A model generated the notes under the pieces. That model was not told where the DNA came from. It saw only the letters and a program-made list of their open reading frames with translations, and made no database searches. A stretch of 5,344 nt of DNA from Spirochaeta sp. (GTDB lineage: Bacteria; Spirochaetota; Spirochaetia; Spirochaetales_E; Spirochaetaceae_B): the NCBI GenBank assembly GCA_030590585.1, contig JAUUYD010000204.1, forward strand, positions 1 through 5,344. Reading direction: 5' to 3'. Below are positions 1 through 4,775 of this stretch, one piece after another (positions within the stretch are counted from its first letter, which is position 1; each line of letters opens with the position of its first letter). The position numbers were made by a program, and so were the translations under genes.

Positions 1-1074
1 AGCTCGTAAAGCGGCCATCCTGGCATCAGGTTCACAGGCATATACCGAAGGCATTTTCTTCAAGGTGCTGGTGATCTCTTTTGCCGAGTTTATCACAAGC
101 TTGTCGTACTTCTTTTGCCGACGTTTGTCATGGGAATCCGAATGGATGACGAGTGCTCTATAAGTCTTCTGATAAAGGGTTACCGATGTTTCGAACCCCT
201 TGTATTGTGCAGAAGACCTTTTACCTCTGGTGGGAGTTTCAGAGAGCCTTCCGATATGAGTCCACACATCCGAATCGACAGCGTCGCCGATAGCCCTCTC
301 ACATTCACCGTAGGTCGCCGGAAGCCGAGTGAGAAAGAGATTCGGGCTAACCTCTTGCAGATTGGCCTTGGTGACCATGGCCGAATCTGCCACATAGACA
401 AAGGCTCCGGGGCCTAAGCCATGTCTAGCCATAATCGTACTGATTCGAGAGAGCACAACATTGTTTGACGTTTTATCAGAGGAATTACCATCTAGAAGCC
501 TTCCGAATATGGGTACACCTCGATCGACGCACAATAATTCCGTCATGAACTGCTTGAGATCCGGCCGGTGGTCTTTACTGTGCCCCCAGGTGATGCGTGA
601 ACCTTGGGGTGGATGATCCTCTTCGCAGCGGGAGTAATCACCCCAGAGACTTGTCGAGGTTGTATCATAACTGGGAGAGCTGGTATTCAGTGCGAAGGTT
701 CCACTTGCTCGGATTCCAAGTTCAGTGACAATTTTCGATGGGCCGGCATCAAAGATGGCATCGAGTGACCGGCCGACATTGATATCGCTGAAAGCGCCAG
801 CGGGAATATCTTCTCCGATCAGTAATTCAATATCCCTTTCATCCAGGAAATCCTTGATCCGATACAGTGGCGACCGGCCTGAGAGGGTGTCCAGTACCAT
901 CGCTTGTACCACAACCCCCGGGCTGATGTTCATCTGGGATGGAACAAGATTATTCACCAATTCTACTAAACCAAGACGTCGGCAGTACGCCGCCGCAGTC
1001 GGTAAATGTCCATAGTGAAAAATATCTGCACCTTCGATGACTTCAAATCCTACCGGTGGAGATTCAATCTTCAT
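1..1074 (-). CDS. IS1634-like transposase, N-terminal 358 residues (cut by window edge)
   Basis: Open reading frame running off the left edge without a stop, giving 358 residues; family members are usually about 500-570, so roughly the C-terminal third is outside. Residues about 24-115 match the DUF4277 N-terminal domain of IS1634-family transposases (AAYCRRLGLVELV, then LDTLSGRSPLYRIKDFL, then GRSLDAIFDAGP). The DDE/RNase H-like core follows. YDTTSTSLWGDY carries the probable first catalytic Asp (D137), GRLLDGNSSDKTSN is a conserved strand motif, and FVYVADSAMVTKANL carries the probable second Asp (D230). The catalytic Glu would lie beyond the window. The start at 1074 is supported by an AAAGGA ribosome site (1083-1088) with 8-nt spacing. 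The gene overlaps the upstream small ORF by 11 nt, suggesting coupled translation. No frameshift or stop is seen in the visible part, so the transposase may be functional. The protein cuts and rejoins the element's ends (known for the family). Confidence 0.9.
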   Translation of the reverse strand, partial: MKIESPPVGFEVIEGADIFHYGHLPTAAAYCRRLGLVELVNNLVPSQMNISPGVVVQAMVLDTLSGRSPLYRIKDFLDERDIELLIGEDIPAGAFSDINVGRSLDAIFDAGPSKIVTELGIRASGTFALNTSSPSYDTTSTSLWGDYSRCEEDHPPQGSRITWGHSKDHRPDLKQFMTELLCVDRGVPIFGRLLDGNSSDKTSNNVVLSRISTIMARHGLGPGAFVYVADSAMVTKANLQEVSPNLFLTRLPATYGECERAIGDAVDSDVWTHIGRLSETPTRGKRSSAQYKGFETSVTLYQKTYRALVIHSDSHDKRRQKKYDKLVINSAKEITSTLKKMPSVYACEPDARMAALRA

Positions 1075-1414
1075 AAGCTTTTTCCTTTATCAACGCCAGG
1101 TTGATTTGTGTTATCCGATCGACAATTTCACGTAACCTCTGATATTCACTGAGGCCGGTTTTCGCGGCAGTGACTTGTGAGTTGGGGATATATTTCTGCC
1201 GTTGTTGGCCCTCTTCCCGGATAACCAGATAGTGCCGCGGTCCATGGCGCGGCCCGCCCCTTTGACAACGGCATCCGGGACGGGAGCATACCGAGAACCG
1301 TTCTACCCACGATCCATGCAGCAAATGGGGTAAGCGGCCAAGCTCCAAGAGAAGCAAGTCACGTTCATTGAGAAGCTGTTCCACATTTTCATTTGACATA
1401 ACATAAGATAGCAT
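1064..1414 (-). CDS. Small IS-associated Cys-motif protein (DUF6788-like)
   Basis: A 116-residue protein whose 3' end overlaps the transposase start by 11 nt, so the two form one unit. Residues about 10-27 form a Leu/Glu-rich helix (VEQLLNERDLLLLELGRL). The centre holds SWVERFSVCSRPGCRCQRG, with Cys at 43, 48 and 50, followed by a His/Arg-rich stretch ending in HYLV. The C-terminal 30 residues look helical. This layout (helix, then CxxPGCxC, then a basic GPxxYL-like segment) is what I recall for DUF6788 proteins, which are commonly encoded beside transposases. Their biochemical role is not known to me; the Cys cluster and basic character make metal and nucleic-acid binding plausible, which is inference. 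The first ATG is at 1414; a second at 1399 (MSNENVEQ) is equally possible because neither has a ribosome site and the 1414 codon lies inside an inverted repeat and beside a TATAAT box. Confidence 0.75.
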   Translation of the reverse strand: MLSYVMSNENVEQLLNERDLLLLELGRLPHLLHGSWVERFSVCSRPGCRCQRGGPRHGPRHYLVIREEGQQRQKYIPNSQVTAAKTGLSEYQRLREIVDRITQINLALIKEKAYED

Positions 1415-1430
1415 ATTATATATACGCTAT
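1408..1430. repeat. Inverted repeat overlapping a TATAAT box at the IS gene start
   Basis: ATAGCATAT (1408-1416) and ATACGCTAT (1422-1430) are inverted copies with 8 of 9 positions matching and a 5-bp centre. On the minus strand a perfect TATAAT lies at 1420-1415, within the repeat and immediately before the first ATG of the small IS gene. No good -35 hexamer sits 16-18 bp upstream, so the promoter call is tentative. A repeat over a promoter could be a repressor or transposase binding site that damps transposition, or simply AT-rich coincidence. Confidence 0.4.
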
Positions 1431-1549
1431 ACAAGGGGGAGAGTTAGGAGATTCTTGGCATGTAGAGATCATTGATGTTGAGATTGAAACAGGGAATGAG
1501 AAAAGTTGAGATCCAATCTGTTAGTGCAGAAATATTTGGAATAATCGGT

Positions 1550-1702
1550 TTAAATTAAATCATGGGAAATTGGTTTAGATGGGTGACGAATGTGTATTAC
1601 AAGTATATAATGCTGCATAATTTCCTGGAGTATATTTTCCTGCTCAAGTGTATCTTCCGGAGCATATTCTTCAATTTTCTTTTGCAGCACATCTCTTATC
1701 AT
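1550..1702 (-). pseudogene. abiEii toxin remnant (nucleotidyltransferase), truncated by IS insertion
   Basis: The ATG at 1702 overlaps the antitoxin stop in an ATGA, the usual coupled layout of AbiE operons. The frame encodes 50 residues before a TAA. Residues 1-34 (MIRDVLQKKIEEY, then LEQENILQEIMQHYIL) resemble the start of AbiEii-type proteins (PF08843), which typically open with a short helix and an E-x-E-N-x-L-x-E-I pattern. From about residue 35 (near position 1600) the sequence no longer fits the family. The whole catalytic part of the toxin, with its nucleotide-binding GGT/GS region and acidic DxD-type metal site (known for this fold), is missing. The encoded fragment therefore cannot be an active nucleotidyltransferase. 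Identification rests on a short N-terminus plus the strong context of the antitoxin upstream. The rest of the gene may lie on the far side of the insertion sequence. Confidence 0.75.
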
Positions 1703-2352
1703 CCTTGGATTTCCTTCTTCATACTTTTAAGGTAGAACAAAGTCCGCTTATCATGTAAACCGTTGAGGATTTCGCTATATTGGGAAAAATCGATTTGAGA
1801 GATATCCTCATTCTCCATTCGTAAAGAATCGGTTAAAAAATTAAGCTCATCAGTTTCCCATGAAATCTCTTTGCGAAGATAAATCAGGTCAGTGATTGCA
1901 CGTAAAGGTTTTGCAACAAAAGCCCAGGAATCATTACCGAGTTTGACAACTTCCACACCAGAACGAGGATTCAGTATTGGCACCCTTTGGAAAGTGTAAA
2001 GACCCAGTGGCGTGTCAAAGTCCCTGCTTCTTGAATAGGTAACACTGGAAACTTGAAAAATCGCTTCAGGAATGAGGCCATGAAAGGAGAGGGCTGTTTC
2101 AAGACTGATGTGGGATGGGGCATGAAGCATAGCTGCAATAACATACGGGTGGGGGTCTGATTTGCGAAATTCCGGCGCTAAAATATAAAGTCCCCGTTTC
2201 AGTCTCAGAATCTCATTTGCGATTATTGCCCGGTGGAGTATTAATTTTCTGGCCCCATCATTAATATTTGGAAAGAGATTTCCGACGACTGTTTTATCAA
2301 AAAGACCGAATGGTGGAGAAAGTTTGAAAATTTTTTCAGTAAGAGTTTGCAT
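1699..2352 (-). CDS. abiEi: AbiEi-type antitoxin / transcriptional repressor (type IV toxin-antitoxin)
   Basis: A 217-residue protein of the AbiEi/COG5340 group. Residues about 1-60 fit a winged-helix DNA-binding domain ending in the wing-like ILRLKRGLYILAP (48-60). The family block follows: PYVIAAMLHAPSHISLETAL (69-88) then FHGLIPEA. VSSVTYSRSRDFDTPLG (101-117) and AKPLRAITDLIYL (148-160) are typical of the C-terminal antitoxin domain. In this family the protein represses its own operon by binding inverted repeats and counteracts the AbiEii nucleotidyltransferase toxin without a stable complex (established for AbiE systems). Here it is full length, but the partner gene, which starts within its last codons, is cut short, so it is an orphan. 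Base composition is clearly more AT-rich than the flavin reductase and kinase genes to the right, consistent with horizontal acquisition. The ribosome site before the ATG at 2352 is poor. Confidence 0.88.
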   Translation of the reverse strand: MQTLTEKIFKLSPPFGLFDKTVVGNLFPNINDGARKLILHRAIIANEILRLKRGLYILAPEFRKSDPHPYVIAAMLHAPSHISLETALSFHGLIPEAIFQVSSVTYSRSRDFDTPLGLYTFQRVPILNPRSGVEVVKLGNDSWAFVAKPLRAITDLIYLRKEISWETDELNFLTDSLRMENEDISQIDFSQYSEILNGLHDKRTLFYLKSMKKEIQG

Positions 2353-2359
2353 CTCACGT

Positions 2360-2384
2360 TTAAGTTACGAAATACGTAACTTAA
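2360..2384. promoter_or_regulatory. Perfect inverted repeat upstream of abiEi, probable AbiEi operator
   Basis: TTAAGTTACG (2360-2369) and CGTAACTTAA (2375-2384) are exact reverse complements separated by AAATA. The repeat ends 7 bases before the abiEi start codon (2352) on the minus strand, in the only space available for its promoter. A weak promoter reading on that strand is TTGCAC (2390-2385), 17 bp, then TAACTT (2367-2362), which would place the -10 inside one arm. AbiEi proteins are known to bind inverted repeats upstream of their own gene, so autorepression is the natural interpretation. The site itself is seen directly; its ligand is inferred. Confidence 0.7.
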
Positions 2385-2431
2385 GTGCAAGTTTATGTGC
2401 ATTCAAATCAATTGTCTATGAAAATCTGAAA

Positions 2432-2944
2432 TCATTGGGTTCGCCAGGCCCCGAGAATCTCCCCCCACCAGATCTGGTGTAGATCGCCGGAAGCATAATG
2501 CTTCGAACGAATCTCCCCGTACAGTTCACCATCGAGAACGTGGTTTGAATGAATACGGCGGCATTCGTAATGAACGGGGCATTCGGCAACATAGGGTGTA
2601 TCGATGATAATCCCCGGTTCTCTGGTGATACCGGCACCCTTGTATTTGTCCCCGTCCCTACCCGAATTTGTCCCGCACCATGCCACTGCGGCTGCCATTT
2701 TCCTGTCTCCGGCCGCCGGAACGCTCACTGCAAAATCTCCGTCTTCCCTGAGCAGACCGAAGGAATAACGGGAGGGTCGAACCAGAACCGTAAAGACAGG
2801 TCTACTCCAAACCACACCGACTGTGGCCCATCCGATGGTGATGGGGTTGCCTTCTTTCCCACAGGTCAGCAGCAGTCCGGGATTTCTCAGTCGTGAAATG
2901 ACTTCACTGATTGATTCAAAAGGGTCAATGGCGACTTGGGTCAT
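2432..2944 (-). CDS. Flavin reductase-like FMN-binding protein
   Basis: A 170-residue protein with the split-barrel flavin reductase-like fold. NPITIGWATVGVVWSRPVF (33-51) followed by VLVRPSRYSFGLL (53-65) is the FMN-contacting region of the family. FAVSVP (71-76) and CGTNSGRDGDKYKGAG (90-105) are the other hallmark segments, and AECPVHYECRRIH (120-132) is the conserved strand near the C-terminus. The length is normal for flavoredoxin-type members (about 165-190). Such proteins bind FMN and either reduce flavin with NAD(P)H or shuttle electrons; the substrate cannot be told from sequence. It is presumably cytosolic, since no signal peptide is visible. The start at 2944 is strongly supported by GGAGGAT (2957-2951, minus strand) 7 nt before the ATG. 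It is transcribed away from the radical SAM gene and toward abiEi, 79 bp further on, with no clear terminator between. Confidence 0.88.
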   Translation of the reverse strand: MTQVAIDPFESISEVISRLRNPGLLLTCGKEGNPITIGWATVGVVWSRPVFTVLVRPSRYSFGLLREDGDFAVSVPAAGDRKMAAAVAWCGTNSGRDGDKYKGAGITREPGIIIDTPYVAECPVHYECRRIHSNHVLDGELYGEIRSKHYASGDLHQIWWGEILGAWRTQ

Positions 2945-3019
2945 GGGTAAATCCTCCGCAGGTTCCGATGTTGTAAATCCATTGTACCCTATCTGCTCTT
3001 ATCCGCTAAACTCATTATT
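2945..3019. promoter_or_regulatory. Divergent intergenic region with flavin reductase ribosome site and -10 candidate
   Basis: This 75-bp gap separates two divergent genes. On the minus strand TACAAT (2986-2981) matches a -10 box at five of six positions and lies about 24 bp upstream of the strong ribosome site GGAGGAT (2957-2951) of the flavin reductase gene. The -35 at the right distance (TTAGCG, 3009-3004) is weak. For the plus-strand radical SAM gene no convincing promoter or ribosome site is visible. Confidence 0.4.
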
Positions 3020-3991
3020 ATGAGCTTCAGTATGAGTTCCAGCGAACCTTATTTATCCTGCACGCTCTGCCCCCATTCCTGTGCCGTTAATCGCCTGTCA
3101 GGGAAAAGGGGTCTCTGTGGAGAGACCGGAGAGCTTCGCCTGGCCGTCGCTGGCCTGCATTTCGGGGAAGAGCCGCCACTCACCGGAAGTGGAGGCAGCG
3201 GCACAATATTTATCACAGGCTGTTCGATGAAATGCCCATTCTGCCAGAATCATCAGATCAGCCGCTGTGGTTTCGGAAGGGTGGTGGAATCGGATGAATT
3301 CTCAGAGATTTGTTTCACCCTTCAGGACAATGGAGCGGAAAATATCAATCTGGTAACCCCATCCCACATGGCTCCAACCCTGGCGGAATATCTGATGCTG
3401 TCCCGAAAGGCAGGGATGCAGCTTCCTGTCGCCTGGAATTCTTCAGGTTTTGAGTCGGCCGAAGCGATGGAGATAGCGGGTCAGGTGGTTGATATCTGGC
3501 TGCCGGACCTGAAAACCCTGGACAAAGAAGTTGCCCGACGGATTTACGGTATGGAACGGTACCCGGATACTGCTGAATCGGCATTGCTTGCCATGGCGGA
3601 CAACGCTGTGCCGGTAGTCGATGATGATGGCCGGATGAAGAAGGGATTGATGGTGAGGCATCTGATACTTCCCGGTGAACTGGAATCAACACGAGGGGTT
3701 CTCGAATGGTTCGCCGGGAATCTCGCCGGAAGGGCATGGCTCTCTCTGATGACTCAGTATACTCCTGTACGAATCCCCGGGGAAAAGCGGCGCATACCCG
3801 GAAGGCAGCTGAATACTGCTGAGTACGAAAAGGTTCTTGAATGGCTTGAAGAGTTTGGAATCGATGATGGTTTCATACAGGATCTGATTTCAGGTGATGA
3901 GTGGCTGCCGGATTTCAGAAAACCGAATCCTTTCAGCTCCGATCTGTCCCGAATCCTGTGGAGCTGTGAAACGGGATTCGTCAGGGACTGA
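3020..3991 (+). CDS. Radical SAM protein of the PflX/COG1313 group
   Basis: A 323-residue protein. The radical SAM [4Fe-4S] motif is CSMKCPFC (Cys 68, 72, 75), preceded by FITGC and followed by QNHQIS. An N-terminal Cys set, CTLCPHSC (14, 17, 21) with GLCG (Cys 33), is characteristic of this group and may hold a second metal or cluster. VTPSHMAP (112-119), WNSSGFES (139-146), DIWLPDLKT (158-166) and the late MTQYTPV (244-250) are further family blocks. Such proteins resemble pyruvate formate-lyase activating enzymes and cleave S-adenosylmethionine to a 5'-deoxyadenosyl radical, but the substrate of this group is not established. No glycyl-radical enzyme gene is nearby, so a PFL-activase label is not justified. 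The ATG at 3020 lacks a ribosome site; an in-frame ATG at 3032 would remove only four residues and no conserved sequence. Its last 11 bases overlap the end of the oppositely oriented kinase gene. Confidence 0.88.
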   Translation: MSFSMSSSEPYLSCTLCPHSCAVNRLSGKRGLCGETGELRLAVAGLHFGEEPPLTGSGGSGTIFITGCSMKCPFCQNHQISRCGFGRVVESDEFSEICFTLQDNGAENINLVTPSHMAPTLAEYLMLSRKAGMQLPVAWNSSGFESAEAMEIAGQVVDIWLPDLKTLDKEVARRIYGMERYPDTAESALLAMADNAVPVVDDDGRMKKGLMVRHLILPGELESTRGVLEWFAGNLAGRAWLSLMTQYTPVRIPGEKRRIPGRQLNTAEYEKVLEWLEEFGIDDGFIQDLISGDEWLPDFRKPNPFSSDLSRILWSCETGFVRD

Positions 3992-4682
3992 TGACGGTGC
4001 CGGTGAATTTTCTGCCGGCCAGTATCGCTTTAAGATTCTCCAGGTTCCTTCCGGCGGCGGCTACAACTGTGATACCGGCTTCGGAAGCCCGGGCGGTAGC
4101 CACCGGATCGAAGGGCAGATTGGCTCCGGGATTCCATTTGGAACCGGCCATTACCTTGTATTCGTCCCAGCTGAGGCTGCTTAATGGTTTGGCGTCAGGA
4201 TTCTTATTCGGATCGTCATCGTACACCTGCGCGATGTTGGAGAGCATCAGGATTTTATCCAGACCGAAGCGTTCCGCCAGGACAACGGCGTCGTAATCCG
4301 TGGAAAAGCCGGGTTTCCACCCTGCCGCCATGAGTACCCGTCCCGTGAAGGGAAAATCGGCAGTGGGATCGGTAACAACAGGATCCGGACTCAAAGGCCC
4401 GAGCAGGGCTCTGACTAATTCGGCGTTGAGCCTTGTGGCCATCACGCCCACCCAGTCCAGGGATTTATCGGGAGTTTCCGGGGCCATTTCCCTGACGGCG
4501 CCCTGCCAGGCACGGGCGGCTCCGCCGCCCCCGACAACCATAATGGCCCGTCGCGAGAGGTCATCCTCCAGCCAATGATTCAGGAAGCTTAGAAAATGCC
4601 GGAGAAAGGCGACATCGGGTTTGTCCGGGGCGACTATGGACCCTCCGAAATCGAAAACCGTAATATTCCCGTGACTCTCCAT
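3981..4682 (-). CDS. pyrH: UMP kinase, archaeal-type (amino acid kinase family)
   Basis: A 233-residue protein that phosphorylates UMP to UDP with ATP, the second-last step to UTP/CTP. Motifs in order: ITVFDFGGSIVAPDKPD (7-23), the phosphate-binding loop in its archaeal form (FDxGGS rather than the bacterial KLSGE); VVGGGGAARAW (49-59); WVGVMATRLNAELVRALLG (77-95); GWKPGFSTDYDAVVLAERF (121-139); LSNIAQVYDDDPNKNPDAKP (148-167), the ATP-side loop; WNPGANLPFDPVATARASEA (183-202); and the terminal GTVISP, matching the archaeal GTxIxP end. Together these point to the archaeal-type branch that spirochaetes also use, which is my main taxonomic clue. The frame extends upstream to an ATG at 4805, but the ATG at 4682 is chosen because the homology begins there and GAAGGGGG (4699-4692) lies 9 nt before it. 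The extra 41 residues would overlap the divergent gene. Acts in the cytosol. Confidence 0.88.
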   Translation of the reverse strand: MESHGNITVFDFGGSIVAPDKPDVAFLRHFLSFLNHWLEDDLSRRAIMVVGGGGAARAWQGAVREMAPETPDKSLDWVGVMATRLNAELVRALLGPLSPDPVVTDPTADFPFTGRVLMAAGWKPGFSTDYDAVVLAERFGLDKILMLSNIAQVYDDDPNKNPDAKPLSSLSWDEYKVMAGSKWNPGANLPFDPVATARASEAGITVVAAAGRNLENLKAILAGRKFTGTVISP

Positions 4683-4775
4683 TGCTATCGGCCCCCTTCG
4701 GCGGATGATAACCTGAGCCGGATAGATCCGTACAGCTCTATAGGCCTTGACGACAGGGGTTGAATAACGGTTACT
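4683..4775. promoter_or_regulatory. Divergent region between the kinase and LolA-like genes
   Basis: This 93-bp gap must hold both promoters. The minus strand carries the kinase ribosome site GAAGGGGG (4699-4692). On the plus strand TTGACG (4747-4752) is a good -35 match, but the best -10 after it, TACTAT (4772-4777), is 19 bp away and overlaps the first ATG of the LolA-like gene. That promoter is therefore tentative and would favour the downstream TTG start. No operator-like repeat was seen. Confidence 0.3.

Larger units (their letters stand above)
1..1600 (-). mobile_element. IS1634-like insertion sequence, one end inside the window
   Basis: The two co-directional overlapping genes (DUF6788-like protein plus DUF4277/IS4-like transposase) define the element. 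Its 5' end is placed at about 1600 because homology of the interrupted abiEii gene stops there: codons up to about residue 34 fit the toxin N-terminus, and beyond that the translation is unrelated and soon hits a stop. The terminal inverted repeat cannot be proven, since the other end is outside; the candidate tip on the minus strand begins near GTAATACACATTCG. The stretch 1431-1600 has no gene and would be the element's non-coding left end. The exact border could be off by several tens of bases. Confidence 0.65.

Noticed and set aside
115..417. Plus-strand open frame of 100 codons, with a minus-strand one at 180-401
   Set aside because: Both lie in other frames across the transposase gene, whose family motifs are continuous through this stretch; their translations resemble nothing recognisable.
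725..1015. Plus-strand open frame opposite the transposase N-terminal domain
   Set aside because: Antisense shadow of the DUF4277 region; no motif and no ribosome site.
1064..1090. Programmed -1 frameshift joining the small IS protein to the transposase (A-rich GGAAAAAGC)
   Set aside because: The transposase lies in the +1 frame relative to the small gene, so a -1 slip would not reach it. It also has its own ATG and ribosome site, so coupled re-initiation is simpler.
2549..2896. Plus-strand open frame (115 codons) over the flavin reductase gene, and a minus-strand one at 2416-2637
   Set aside because: The flavin reductase frame carries all family motifs and a strong ribosome site; the other frames are shadows.
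3345..3737. Minus-strand open frame (130 codons) inside the radical SAM gene
   Set aside because: Pro/Arg/Ser-rich antisense translation with no family features; the plus strand encodes a continuous conserved protein.
3020..3991. Naming the radical SAM protein pyruvate formate-lyase activase
   Set aside because: It shares the Cys motif, but the N-terminal Cys set and other blocks fit the COG1313 group, and no glycyl-radical enzyme is encoded in the window.
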